Of a stretch of DNA of 64,000 nt, positions 18,127-27,098 are shown piece by piece. The translations under genes were made by a program, and so were the position numbers. The notes below the pieces were generated by a model. That model was not told the origin of the DNA. It did not search any database and saw only the letters and a list, made by a program, of their open reading frames with translations. Source of the stretch: Eubacterium maltosivorans (GTDB taxonomy: Bacteria > Bacillota > Clostridia > Eubacteriales > Eubacteriaceae); contig NZ_CP029487.1 of the NCBI RefSeq assembly GCF_002441855.2, positions 3,038,001 through 3,102,000 of the forward strand. The letters are read 5' to 3'. How positions within the stretch are numbered: position 1 is the stretch's first letter; each line of letters opens with the position of its first letter.

Positions 18127-20111
18127 TAAGATTTTTCCTTAATGATCCCTTTCCGGTAGGCCGAGATCAGCATTTCCAGATCGTGTACCTGAGCCTGGAT
18201 GCTCTTGCCGATGTCGGTATCCTTGACGCGCTTGCGCTCAAGGGTGGTTTCCACCACCTGGCGGGTAGATTTAATATCTACGCCCTCGCGGATCGCCATA
18301 TCGACCGACTCAAAGGGCCGGTGGCTGATGAGGGTGAGGCCGTAGGAATTGTAAGTCAGGGTGTAGCCCGCGATGCCTGTGGTTTTCTGGTAGGCTTTGG
18401 CAAAGCCGCCGTCGATGACCAGCTGCTTGCCGTTCGCGCGGATAGGGCTCTCGCCCGAGCCGGCCTTTACCGGCACATGGCCGTTGATCAGGTGTCCCTC
18501 TGCCGGGTCCACGCCGAATTCCTTGAGGATCATGACCGCGATGCTCTCGTTGTCGTCAATCCTTGTGTAGAATGGGGTGTAGCGCTCCTTGTGCGGGGTT
18601 TTATCGTCGATGAAATACCGCTCAAAGGTAGCCATCTTGTCCTTGCCGAAAAGCGGGGAATCCTTGTTGCACCACAGGTACCACAGGAAGTCCGACTTGT
18701 TCGGGCATTCCTCACTGTCGCCGAAATAGGCCTCGCGGGCCATCTGGTCGTATTTATCCATGAGAGAGCGGCCGGAATAATATTTGTTGTTGATCTTTTT
18801 AACCTTAAAGGTACCGTCCTCGTTCAGCAGTACGCAGGCGTGGAACAGCAGGTTGTTATTGTACACCAGATACATGCTGCCCTTAGCGTACATAAAGCGG
18901 ATGTGCTTCTGAAGCTTTTCGCTGTGGCGGAAGGTATAGCACAGCTTATCCACCACGATCTGTTCCTCCTCGCTCAATTCCCAGGGTTTTTCGTGGTCGA
19001 GGGTGGGGAAGTTGGTGTCGTTGAGTTCATAGACCACGCCGTCCACTTCGACAGTCTTGTTGTCATCGCTGATTTTGCGCAGTAGCAGCCGGTCGTCCAT
19101 CTCATATTCGGGATGGCGGGAGATCAGCTGGTCCTCCAGCTTGAACTGGATCATGCTGATGGCCTTGTGCATGCGGGTCATGAGCATGATTTCCGCGTCG
19201 GTCTCGATGTCGTCCGGGCTCACCTTTGGGGTGAACTGCTGGCACGGGTCCTCGCGGTATACGCGGTTGGCAAAGGTGGCCAGGGGCAGCAGGTTGATGC
19301 CGTAGCCGGTTTCCAGAGCGTCCATGTTGGCGTAGCGCAGGGCAATACGCACCACATTGGCGATACAGGCAGCGCTGCCCGCGGCGGCGCCCATCCACAG
19401 AATATCGTGGTTGCCCCACTGCATATCCAGGGAGTGATGCTTCATGAGAGTGTCCATGACCACGTCCGGCCCAGGCCCACGGTCAAAGATGTCCCCGATG
19501 ATGTGCAGGTGGTCGGTGGTCAGGCGTTTGATAACGCCGGAGATCTCGATGATAAAGTGCTCGGCCCGGCCATATTCCACCAGGCTGGCGATGATCTGGT
19601 TATAGTATTCCTTTTTATTGAAGCGGTGCTCGTCCTCCTGCAAAAGCTCCTCCATCACATAGGCAAAATCCTTAGGCAGGGCCTTGCGCACCTTGGAACG
19701 AGTGTATTTGGAGGCAGCGGCCCGGCAGACCTTAACCAGCCGGTAAATGGTGAGCTCATACCAGTTGTCCAGGTAAGGGCCCTTCTTTTCCTTTTTGATA
19801 AGGTCCAGCTTTTCGCTGGGGTAGTAGATGAGCGTGGTCAGCTCTTCCAGGTCTTCCAGACTGACCGTGCTGCCCAGCTCGTCCATGACCTTGCGGCGGA
19901 TAGCGCCAGAGGCGTTCTGCATCACATGGTTAAAGGCCTCGTGCTCGCCGTGAATATCGGTCAGGAAATGCTCTGTGCTCTTAGGCAGGTTTAAAATCGC
20001 CGTCAGGTTGACCACCTCGCCCACAGCGGTGGTAATGTTGGGAAAGCTGCCGGACAGCAGCTCCAGATATTTTTTGTTTTTTTCAAGCTCGGCTTTTGTA
20101 AAGTTTTCCAT
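18123..20111 (-). CDS. fbp: Fructose-1,6-bisphosphatase, class III
   Basis: 662 residues, the size of Firmicutes class III FBPases, which are unrelated to class I. Metal-binding phosphoesterase motifs are present: DIHGEHEAF, then GDIFDRGPGPD, then WGNHDILWMGAA. The enzyme hydrolyses fructose-1,6-bisphosphate in gluconeogenesis. The open frame extends to 20195, but the start at 20111 is preferred. AAGGAG lies 7 bases before that ATG, the family begins MENFTKAEL, and the promoter at 20178-20206 would place the transcript start near 20171, inside the longer frame. The gene has its own promoter and terminator. Confidence 0.95.
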   Translation of the reverse strand: MENFTKAELEKNKKYLELLSGSFPNITTAVGEVVNLTAILNLPKSTEHFLTDIHGEHEAFNHVMQNASGAIRRKVMDELGSTVSLEDLEELTTLIYYPSEKLDLIKKEKKGPYLDNWYELTIYRLVKVCRAAASKYTRSKVRKALPKDFAYVMEELLQEDEHRFNKKEYYNQIIASLVEYGRAEHFIIEISGVIKRLTTDHLHIIGDIFDRGPGPDVVMDTLMKHHSLDMQWGNHDILWMGAAAGSAACIANVVRIALRYANMDALETGYGINLLPLATFANRVYREDPCQQFTPKVSPDDIETDAEIMLMTRMHKAISMIQFKLEDQLISRHPEYEMDDRLLLRKISDDNKTVEVDGVVYELNDTNFPTLDHEKPWELSEEEQIVVDKLCYTFRHSEKLQKHIRFMYAKGSMYLVYNNNLLFHACVLLNEDGTFKVKKINNKYYSGRSLMDKYDQMAREAYFGDSEECPNKSDFLWYLWCNKDSPLFGKDKMATFERYFIDDKTPHKERYTPFYTRIDDNESIAVMILKEFGVDPAEGHLINGHVPVKAGSGESPIRANGKQLVIDGGFAKAYQKTTGIAGYTLTYNSYGLTLISHRPFESVDMAIREGVDIKSTRQVVETTLERKRVKDTDIGKSIQAQVHDLEMLISAYRKGIIKEKSY

Positions 20112-20177
20112 AGAATGCTCCTTAAAATTCTCTATATTTTCACAATATTTCTGGGAACCTTTGCAATATATATACCC

Positions 20178-20206
20178 ATTATACGCCTTTTTCATTAAAA
20201 TTCCAA
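20178..20206 (-). promoter_or_regulatory. fbp promoter
   Basis: On the minus strand: TTGGAA (20201-20206), 17-bp spacer, TATAAT (20178-20183). Confidence 0.85.
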
Positions 20207-20295
20207 TAGAATAAAGAAGAATTCCTTGACAATTCTTTAACGAAAGGTTGACTAAAGAAAAACAAATAAAAGCCGCGAAACCGCCGGTTAAACGA

Positions 20296-20324
20296 TTGTC
20301 ACAGGCTGGTTTTTGTGGTATGAT
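20296..20324 (+). promoter_or_regulatory. Promoter of the corrinoid protein-gntR operon
   Basis: TTGTCA (20296-20301), 17-bp spacer, TATGAT (20319-20324), with a TG one base before the -10. It is divergent from the fbp promoter. Confidence 0.8.
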
Positions 20325-20360
20325 TTTTACTAAAATAGATTGATTGTGGACGGAGTTATC

Positions 20361-20993
20361 ATGGAGAAAAAATTAATCGAAGCGGTAGAAAATATCGACG
20401 AGCCCCTGGCCATCCGCCAGGTGAAATCCCTGCTCGCGTCAGGGAAAAACCCGAAGGAGATATCCAATGACCTGAACTTTGCCCTCCAGCGCGTGGCCAA
20501 CCGCTACGAAAAGGGCGAATACTACATCGCGGACCTTATCATGGCCGGCGAGCTGGTGTCCAGCCTGCTCAAAATATCGGGTATGGAATCCGAGCGCTCA
20601 AGCCGGCAGGCCCCGGCGGGCAAGATCGTGGTGGGCACTGTGTTTGACGATATCCACGATGTGGGCAAAAACATTTTTGTCAGCATGCTGCATTCCGAGG
20701 GTCTGGAGGTCATCGACCTGGGCACAGACGTCCCTACAGAGGAGTTCATCCGGGCGATCAAAAAAGAAAAGCCCCAGATACTGGGCATCAGCGGGATTCT
20801 GACCTCGGTGGTGGAAAACATCAAAGTAGTGGTGGAGGCCATCACAGCGGCCGGACTCCGGGATAACATCAAGATCATCCTGGGCGGCGCCATCGCGGGC
20901 AGGGAATACGCCAAATATGTGGGTGCCGACGCCTTTTCAAGCGACGCCATCGAGGGCGTTTCCATCTGCAGAGAATGGCTTACCCAGGAGTAA
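20361..20993 (+). CDS. Corrinoid (B12-binding) methyltransferase protein, MttC/MtqC-like
   Basis: 210 residues with a helical cap domain (about 1-85) followed by a B12-binding Rossmann domain. The cobalt-ligating motif is DIHDVG with His99, and SGILTS and GGA cofactor-tail contacts follow. Such proteins accept methyl groups from MttB-type methyltransferases and hand them to a tetrahydrofolate methyltransferase. No methyltransferase gene adjoins this copy. The ATG at 20361 is chosen over a TTG at 20340 because GGACGGAG precedes it. A GntR gene starts 6 bp after the stop, the same pairing seen at 29568. Confidence 0.9.
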   Translation: MEKKLIEAVENIDEPLAIRQVKSLLASGKNPKEISNDLNFALQRVANRYEKGEYYIADLIMAGELVSSLLKISGMESERSSRQAPAGKIVVGTVFDDIHDVGKNIFVSMLHSEGLEVIDLGTDVPTEEFIRAIKKEKPQILGISGILTSVVENIKVVVEAITAAGLRDNIKIILGGAIAGREYAKYVGADAFSSDAIEGVSICREWLTQE

Positions 20994-20999
20994 GAAACC

Positions 21000-21704
21000 A
21001 TGCGTAAAATTTTATACCTCGATATCGTAAACGACATAAAAGGAAAAATCGAAAAGGGTGAGATGAAGCCCGGCGACATCCTGCCGTCGGAGCATGAGCT
21101 GTCCGAGTTTTATGACGTCAGCCGCACCACCCTGCGCAAAAGTCTGGCGCTGCTGGTCAATGAAAATTATATTTACACCATTCCGGGCAAGGGAAACTTT
21201 GTCTGTGAGCCCACGTCCAACCATTACCAGTTTTACTTTGACGAGGTGGACAGCCTCAAGGGACAGATCGACGAGGTCAAGCTCATCAAGGTGGGCGTTG
21301 TGTCGCCGGGGCGCAGGCTCATGCGTGAGCTCAAAGTCGGCTCCTTCGATAAGGTGATCCGCGTCCAGAAGGCCTTTTACATGGGCAAGGACGTGGTGCA
21401 GTACAGCAACATCTACCTGCCTTATCAGAAGGGAAACCCCATCGTGGAGGATGTCATCAATTTTGCCAATTTCCACGGTATTATGGAAAAGTCCAAGCTT
21501 CAGTTCCAGCTCAAGAAAAAGCTGCACATCGAGATCGTACAGCCCTCCCACGAGGTGCGCGGCTATCTCAAAATTCCAAGGGAGGAGAGCGTTTTCCTCA
21601 TCTCCCAGTGCATTCTGTCTGTGGAGGACGGCATGCCCATCAGCTATAATGAATTTTATATCCGGAAGGATTATTTCTCCATCGACGCTGAAACGGTAAT
21701 CTGA
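21000..21704 (+). CDS. GntR/HutC-type regulator with UTRA domain
   Basis: 234 residues. Residues 1-70 form the GntR winged helix (GDILPSEHELSEFYDVSRTT, then GKGNFV). Residues about 80-230 fit the UTRA small-ligand-binding domain. It is co-transcribed with the corrinoid protein, with its own GGAG located inside that gene's end. It probably senses a substrate of the methyl-transfer pathway and controls this operon. The ligand is unknown. Confidence 0.9.
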   Translation: MRKILYLDIVNDIKGKIEKGEMKPGDILPSEHELSEFYDVSRTTLRKSLALLVNENYIYTIPGKGNFVCEPTSNHYQFYFDEVDSLKGQIDEVKLIKVGVVSPGRRLMRELKVGSFDKVIRVQKAFYMGKDVVQYSNIYLPYQKGNPIVEDVINFANFHGIMEKSKLQFQLKKKLHIEIVQPSHEVRGYLKIPREESVFLISQCILSVEDGMPISYNEFYIRKDYFSIDAETVI

Positions 21705-21724
21705 AAATTTAAGAGGTAAAAGAA

Positions 21725-23668
21725 ATGACATGGCATTTGGAATTTGAAATCTATTCAGCGGTAATCATCGGGATCATCATGGTCTACTATTTCAGAGGAC
21801 CGCGTGTTCCCACCTGGCAGAACCGCATTTACGGCGCGACCCTTGTCATTTCCATGGCCTTTATCCTCACCAACATTGTGGCCACCCTGCTGGTAGAACA
21901 CCTGACGCCCGCAAACCTTGGGCTGGCCGTTTTTTTCAACAACCTGTACCTGATTTTTTTGCCCAGCATGCCCATGATGGTGCTGCTCTACGTGATCTCC
22001 ATCATTTATCAAGAGTTCTGGCACAAAAGAGCCCTGGTCATTCTGGCGTTTTCAATGTATTTTGTTTACCTGATTCTGGCCCTGTCCAACCCGCTGACGC
22101 ATTTTTATTTCACACTGGATCTGGAAAACGGCTACGTGAGGGGAGCCGGCAACCCGTTTACGCACGTCAGCTCCATTTCCTATATCCTGTGCGCCGCGGT
22201 TATCGCTGTCTATAACCGGAAGAAAATCTCAAAGCTGGTCTTTACAGCGCTCTGTGCCTTTATGGTGCTGTCGCTGGCCGCCATCCTGCTTCAGTTTGTC
22301 TTTACAGGCTACATCCTCACCGGTGTGGCCTGCACCTGCTGCATTCTGCTGGTGCATCTCTCCACCCAGAGCAACAGCCTGGTCAGCGACGAGCTCACCG
22401 GCACCTTTAAGCGACAGGTCTTTCTGCAGATGATTGAGATGCATCTGAGGGACGGAAAAAAGGGAGATATCATCGCCCTTGCCCTGCGGGATTTCAAATT
22501 CGCCAACGAGGTTTTCGGCGTCAAAACCTGTGACCGCCTGCTCAAGGAGGTTGCCGGATTTCTGAAAGAGCTGGCCCCCACCGGCCGGGTCTACCGTTTC
22601 GACGGCGATGTGTTCTGTATCGCGGAGCCGGGCGGCGAGGAAAACACCGACAGAGTGGTGAATATCATCGTCGACCGTTTTAGAAAGCCCTGGCATTTCC
22701 AGGGCATTGACTACAGCCTGAACTGCAGCCTGGGTGTGGTGCCCATGGGCAAAAGCGGCACGGAGACAGTGGACGAGATTGTTTCTGCTGTCGACTTTGC
22801 CATTCAGGAGTCCAAGCACCGTGAAAACGGCGTGGTGCGCGGCGGCGAAATCTTTAACGAGAAATTCAAGCGTAAGAACCACATCCGCGCCATGCTCGCC
22901 TACGCCCTCGAAAACGACGGCTTCGAGGTGCATTACCAGCCCATCTACGCCCTCGATAAGAACCGCTACGCCAGCAGCGAGGCTCTGGTGCGCATGCGCG
23001 ACCCTGAGTTTGGCCTCATCCCGCCTGACGAGTTTATCCCAATGACTGAGGAGAACGGCATGATCGTGACCATCGGCCTCATTGTGTTTGAGAAGGTCTG
23101 CCAGTTTATGGCTGCACAGCCCTATACCGAGGGAGGCTTTGAGACCATCGGCGTCAACCTCTCGGTGGTCCAGTGCATGCAGGAAAGCCTGGCGGATGAC
23201 CTGATCGCCATTATGGAGCGCTACCAGCTGCCGCCCGGACGCTTTAAGTTCGAGATCACCGAGACTGTGGCCGCGGCATCCATGTCCACGCTCAAAAATA
23301 CCATGGACCGCCTTATCGATTACGGCTGCGCCTTTGCCCTGGATGATTTCGGCATCGGCTATTCCGGCGTCACCAATATGCTCAACCTGCCCTTTAAGTT
23401 CATCAAGCTGGATAAGAGCCTGACCGACCGCCTCACGGGTGAGCCCAGGACCAGGATGGCTGTGGAGGCTATTATCCGCCTCATCCACCGGTTGAACATG
23501 CGCGTCATTGCCGAGGGAGTGGAGGTGGCCGAGGAGGTCAGCATCCTGCGGGAAATGGACTGCGACTATATCCAGGGCTATTATTTTTCAAAACCACTGC
23601 CCGAAGCAGCATTCACAGCCCTTGTCAAAGAAGCGGCGGAGAAAATGATATGTCATCAAAACCTATAA
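21725..23668 (+). CDS. Membrane GGDEF-EAL protein; GGDEF degenerate, EAL likely active
   Basis: 647 residues. About seven membrane helices (1-215) precede a diguanylate cyclase fold (about 225-375) whose active-site GGDEF is replaced by FDGDVF, so cyclase activity is unlikely. The EAL domain (about 390-640) keeps SEALVRM, NLSV, FEITET, FALDDFGIGYS, KLDKS and EGVE. These are the metal and c-di-GMP-binding residues, so it should degrade c-di-GMP. AGAGG lies 9 bases before the start. It follows the GntR gene by 20 bp and overlaps the next kinase gene by 19 bp, indicating a translationally coupled signalling unit. Confidence 0.9.
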   Translation: MTWHLEFEIYSAVIIGIIMVYYFRGPRVPTWQNRIYGATLVISMAFILTNIVATLLVEHLTPANLGLAVFFNNLYLIFLPSMPMMVLLYVISIIYQEFWHKRALVILAFSMYFVYLILALSNPLTHFYFTLDLENGYVRGAGNPFTHVSSISYILCAAVIAVYNRKKISKLVFTALCAFMVLSLAAILLQFVFTGYILTGVACTCCILLVHLSTQSNSLVSDELTGTFKRQVFLQMIEMHLRDGKKGDIIALALRDFKFANEVFGVKTCDRLLKEVAGFLKELAPTGRVYRFDGDVFCIAEPGGEENTDRVVNIIVDRFRKPWHFQGIDYSLNCSLGVVPMGKSGTETVDEIVSAVDFAIQESKHRENGVVRGGEIFNEKFKRKNHIRAMLAYALENDGFEVHYQPIYALDKNRYASSEALVRMRDPEFGLIPPDEFIPMTEENGMIVTIGLIVFEKVCQFMAAQPYTEGGFETIGVNLSVVQCMQESLADDLIAIMERYQLPPGRFKFEITETVAAASMSTLKNTMDRLIDYGCAFALDDFGIGYSGVTNMLNLPFKFIKLDKSLTDRLTGEPRTRMAVEAIIRLIHRLNMRVIAEGVEVAEEVSILREMDCDYIQGYYFSKPLPEAAFTALVKEAAEKMICHQNL

Positions 23669-25149
23669 AAAAGCCAGCAGAAAAAACCGTCTATTTCGCC
23701 TGTCTGGCCGTTATGCTCATCCTGATCGCGTTCATGGGCCTGCACGGGCTGGTCACCGGCCAGGTCGAAAACGCCCGCGTTCATACCGAGCTTTCCATGA
23801 GCCTCGTCGACCAGGACGTGGACAGCCTGCCCTCTGGTATTTACATCACCTCTGTCTTTACTAATCTCAAGGACGACGTCAGCTATTCGCCCCTGCAGAT
23901 TTTTTCCATCTCTGTTCTCAGCACAGCCGTGCTGGTATTCTGCCTGGTTTATCTGCTGGTGCTCATGATCAGCCGGGTCAAAAATTATTCCAACATGATC
24001 CTGGGGGCTGTGGTGTTCCTGATTGTGCGCATGTTCAGCGTGGACATGGCTGTTACCCTCGAGGCTTTGTTCGGCCTGCCCTTTAACACCACCCTGGCCG
24101 TCATCTTTTACGGCGCTACCCTCGACGCCTGCTTTCTGCTGTGCCTGACGGTGGAGGAACAGACAAAGGGCAGGATAAGGCTCAGGACTGTGGTCATTCT
24201 GGCGGTCTATTACGCCGCTGTGCTGGCCGCCATCGCCTTAGTGTCCAAAAACAGCCAGACCCTGTACCTGGAGCAGCACATCCGCCTGGGCATGTTTTAT
24301 CCTCTGATCTATATGTATGCCCGGCTGTATTGTCTGGTGGAGGAGAAAATTCCCCATATCCGTCCCGCGCTGGTGGGTTACGCGTCCATTATCGTTGGCC
24401 TGTTTGCAGACACCATGTACCTGTCTGGCTGGGCTACGGCCGATATGTATATGCTGTATCCTGTGACCCTGTGCCTGCTGCTGATGTGCATGATCTACAT
24501 TTATTACCAGCGTGTCATCGAGATCCGGCAGCAGGAGGCCATCCGCATCGCCAATCTGTATAAGGAGATGGAGCAGAAAAGCGCCGACATGATGGTCAGC
24601 CAGCTCCAGCCCCATTTTATGTTCAACACCCTCCAGGCCATCCAAGTGCTGGCCCGGCGGGACACCCGGCTGGCCGACAAGGTTATCTTCACCTTTTCCA
24701 ACTATCTGCGGTCAAACCTTGACTTTGTCAAGATCAACCAGCCTGTGCCCTTCGAAAAGGCTCTGGTACCAGTCCAGTGCTATGTGGACATTGAAAAAAT
24801 CCGGTTTAAAAACCGTTTCGACGCCGTATACGATATTGAGGCCACCGATTTCAGCGTGCCGCCCCTGTGCATCCAGCCCCTGGTCGAAAACGCGGTCAAG
24901 CACGGCGTCTGCCGCAAGCCTGAGGGCGGTACGGTTACCCTGTCCACCCGGGAGCATCCCGATCATTACGAGGTGGTTATCACTGACGACGGCGTGGGCT
25001 TTGATACTGAAAAGCTGTCGGAAAAAAAAGACGGCGGCATTTACAACGCCCGTTTCCAGCTCACGCATATGCTGGATGCGGTGCTGGTTATTGAGAGTGT
25101 GCCCGGCCAGGGCACTGTGCAGCGTGTAAAGATTCCCAAGAAAGAATAG
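23650..25149 (+). CDS. LytS/YesM-type sensor histidine kinase
   Basis: 499 residues. An N-terminal helix and a short extracellular segment (about 40-75) lead to six or seven membrane helices (to about 285). The His_kinase (PF06580) box follows with SQLQPHFMFNTLQ, phosphoacceptor His322. The HATPase domain has IQPLVENAVKHG and DDGVGFD. It is a membrane sensor that phosphorylates the response regulator encoded 9 bp downstream. The start lies inside the 3' end of the EAL gene. Confidence 0.9.
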   Translation: MSSKPIKKPAEKTVYFACLAVMLILIAFMGLHGLVTGQVENARVHTELSMSLVDQDVDSLPSGIYITSVFTNLKDDVSYSPLQIFSISVLSTAVLVFCLVYLLVLMISRVKNYSNMILGAVVFLIVRMFSVDMAVTLEALFGLPFNTTLAVIFYGATLDACFLLCLTVEEQTKGRIRLRTVVILAVYYAAVLAAIALVSKNSQTLYLEQHIRLGMFYPLIYMYARLYCLVEEKIPHIRPALVGYASIIVGLFADTMYLSGWATADMYMLYPVTLCLLLMCMIYIYYQRVIEIRQQEAIRIANLYKEMEQKSADMMVSQLQPHFMFNTLQAIQVLARRDTRLADKVIFTFSNYLRSNLDFVKINQPVPFEKALVPVQCYVDIEKIRFKNRFDAVYDIEATDFSVPPLCIQPLVENAVKHGVCRKPEGGTVTLSTREHPDHYEVVITDDGVGFDTEKLSEKKDGGIYNARFQLTHMLDAVLVIESVPGQGTVQRVKIPKKE

Positions 25150-25158
25150 GAGACGGAC

Positions 25159-25977
25159 ATGAAAGTGATCATCGTAGACGACGAGAGCTTTGCCATCGAA
25201 GCCTTGGAATATGTATTGGAGGATATGGCGGACGTGGAGGTGGCAGGCACCTTTGAAAACACCGACGACGCCCTGGATTTTGTCAGCAAAAACCATGTGG
25301 ACCTGGCGTTTCTGGACATTGAGATGCCTGGCTTTACGGGTATCGAGCTGGCTGGCTACCTGAAGGATGCCGCGCCCAACATCCGCACGGTTTTTGTGAC
25401 AGGCTACAACAATTACGCCCAGCAGGCCTTTGACGTGGAGGCTGTAGGCTACATTCTCAAGCCCTTTACGGCTGAGCGGGTTCAGGCGGTCATTGACAAG
25501 GTCAGCCGGACGGCTTCTCAGAAACCGGAGAACGACGTGGTGTTCCGCACCTTTGGCCGGTTTGATGTTTTTGTCAGGGGGGAGCTGCTCATCTTTAAGA
25601 GCCAGAAGGCCAAGGAGCTGGTGGCCCTGTGTGTGGACCACCGGGGCGGCGTGGTCACCATGGAGGAGGCCATCGACAAGCTGTGGGAGGACCGGCTTTT
25701 TGACGAAAAGACCAAAAAGCTTTACCGCAAGGCGGTCATGATCGCCACGCACACTTTTGAGGAGGCGGGCGCGCCGGGGATTTTTATGACACGGCGCGGC
25801 CTGTGCTATATCGAACGAGATAAAGTCTACTGCGACTACTACAAGCTTCTGGAGGGCGAAATCCTGCCGAAATCCCCTTTCACCGGAGAGTACCTGTTTG
25901 AGTACTCCTGGGCCGAGGAACGCGTCCCCGAGATCTGGGAGATACAGGAGATGGTGGAGAAGCGGGGGAAGGAGTAA
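25159..25977 (+). CDS. Response regulator, REC plus SARP-like winged helix
   Basis: 272 residues. The REC domain (1-120) has VDDES, phosphoacceptor Asp53 in FLDIEMP, and the Lys of ILKPF. Kinases of the LytS type usually pair with LytTR outputs. Here the output (about 130-260; RTFGRFDVFVRGELLIFKSQ, then KAKELVALCVDHRGGVV) looks like an OmpR/SARP winged helix with a short C-terminal helical region. It ends the five-gene run beginning at 20361. Target promoters are unknown. Confidence 0.87.
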   Translation: MKVIIVDDESFAIEALEYVLEDMADVEVAGTFENTDDALDFVSKNHVDLAFLDIEMPGFTGIELAGYLKDAAPNIRTVFVTGYNNYAQQAFDVEAVGYILKPFTAERVQAVIDKVSRTASQKPENDVVFRTFGRFDVFVRGELLIFKSQKAKELVALCVDHRGGVVTMEEAIDKLWEDRLFDEKTKKLYRKAVMIATHTFEEAGAPGIFMTRRGLCYIERDKVYCDYYKLLEGEILPKSPFTGEYLFEYSWAEERVPEIWEIQEMVEKRGKE

Positions 25978-26002
25978 AGGGGGAGGTAGAGGAGAATTGG
26001 CG

Positions 26003-26100
26003 CTGTCCGCGGATTAAAAATGCCCTCTCTCATGCGCGAACGACAACCTGCGGAAGTCGTTCCCGAAATCGACCCGGGCATTGTTTTAATCCTCGGACAG
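26003..26100. repeat. 98-nt nested palindrome
   Basis: The outer arms are CTGTCCGCGGATTAAAAATG (from 26003) and, as reverse complement, CTGTCCGAGGATTAAAACAA (from 26100), matching at 17 of the first 18 positions. Inside lies a perfect GAACGAC (26038-26044)/GTCGTTC (26056-26062) stem. The shape suggests a REP/MITE-like element or a folded RNA. No gene is supportable in 25978-26415. The gap contains this element, the repeat at 26197 and a possible promoter. Confidence 0.6.
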
Positions 26101-26196
26101 CTCAGGCAGTTATTTGAGACATCGCCCAATACAGCACCGAAATGCCAGAACATCCCTCCGCTCGTCTCCGAACTTTATAAATGGATCAAGCATCGT

Positions 26197-26288
26197 TCGT
26201 ATTGCGGCCAAAGGCCGCAATCCTCAATCAAATTTTTCAAAGAAAAATTTGCACAATAACCTTCCACTTTCCACCTTCAACCTTCCAC
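26197..26288 (+). repeat. Small dispersed intergenic element, copy 2
   Basis: ATTGCGGCC-AAA-GGCCGCAAT, then AAATTTTTC-AAA-GAAAAATTT (26229-26250), then CTTTCCACCTTCAACCTTCC (from 26267). It is the inverted-orientation counterpart of 3507-3583. The last tract occurs again alone at 27885-27909. Confidence 0.65.
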
Positions 26289-26326
26289 CTGTTTAAGGAG
26301 TAGCGGAAGTGTAGCGTTTCCAATTG

Positions 26327-26332
26327 TATAAT
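26327..26332 (+). promoter_or_regulatory. Candidate -10 of the tasA-like gene
   Basis: A perfect TATAAT 84 bp upstream of the start, with no recognisable sigma-A -35, so an activator or another sigma factor may be needed. Confidence 0.4.
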
Positions 26333-26415
26333 AGGTTCATCGTTAAGAACAAGTCATTGTTAAGAGGCAGCAATGCTTAAAAATTTAGAAGTATTTATAC
26401 AGGAGGAATTTAAAA

Positions 26416-26988
26416 ATGAAAAAGAAGACTTCGTTATGGATTAGTGGAATTACTACAGTGGCAATGCTGGCTGTGGCTGTTGGGTCGTTTGCGGCTTGGG
26501 ATACGTTGACGGATAAAACTATGAATTTTACGGCAACATCATCAGAACCTGCTGCTTTAAGCGCAGAGGCAGATAGCAGTTATAATAATACAACAAAATT
26601 GATACCTGAGGAGAATGCTGCTAACCCTGTAAACAATACAACTGGTGCGGCTGATGATATAGTTGTGGGAAAAGTTAATGCATATCTCACTGGAGCTGAT
26701 TCAACTACTAAAGTTAACTGGAATGGAAAAGTATCAATTGGAGATGCTGAAAATGCCGATGACTTTACAGTTTCATTACAGCCTTTAGATGCTGATGGTA
26801 ACGATTCGGGAAGTGTTTTAGCTAACAATGCCGAAGTTACTGGAATTTCCTCAAATTCAACAACACCAACAAAGTATGCTGTTCATTTAAAGTTTGCGAA
26901 AGACAGTAAAGAGATTGATGGAACTACATTAGGAAATTTAGATGATATTAAAGTAGATGTAACTTTCACTGCTACTAAAACTAAATAG
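26416..26988 (+). CDS. TasA/CalY-like SipW-dependent secreted protein
   Basis: 190 residues. The signal peptide ends GSFAAWDTLTDKTMNFTA, the pattern of SipW-processed substrates (Ala, aromatic/Trp, Thr-Asp just after cleavage). The mature part is acidic, rich in Asn, Thr and Ser, and predicted beta, like TasA/camelysin fibre subunits. The adjacent gene encodes the SipW-type peptidase. AGGAGG lies 8 bases before the ATG. It probably forms extracellular fibres or a surface layer. Sequence similarity to TasA proper is only by pattern, so it could be another SipW substrate. This gene is clearly more AT-rich than the genes on either side. Confidence 0.75.
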   Translation: MKKKTSLWISGITTVAMLAVAVGSFAAWDTLTDKTMNFTATSSEPAALSAEADSSYNNTTKLIPEENAANPVNNTTGAADDIVVGKVNAYLTGADSTTKVNWNGKVSIGDAENADDFTVSLQPLDADGNDSGSVLANNAEVTGISSNSTTPTKYAVHLKFAKDSKEIDGTTLGNLDDIKVDVTFTATKTK

Positions 26989-27012
26989 TAGAAGTTTTAT
27001 GAGACTGAATTA

Positions 27013-27050
27013 ATGGCGATGGAGAGAGAGTCTTCATCGCTCTCTTTCGT
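27013..27050 (+). terminator. Weak terminator or attenuator
   Basis: GCGATG pairs with CATCGC around GAGAGAG, followed by CTCTCTTTCGTT. It could partly stop transcription between the tasA-like gene and the peptidase gene. Confidence 0.4.
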
Positions 27051-27098
27051 TAATATTTAAGTTTATTTTTAAATTTTTTAAGTGGTAAAGAATGCTAA

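Noticed and set aside
22229-23488. 419-codon open frame on the minus strand
   Set aside because: It lies entirely antisense to the well-supported EAL gene. Its His/Gln/Asp-rich composition is what the codon bias of that gene produces on the opposite strand.
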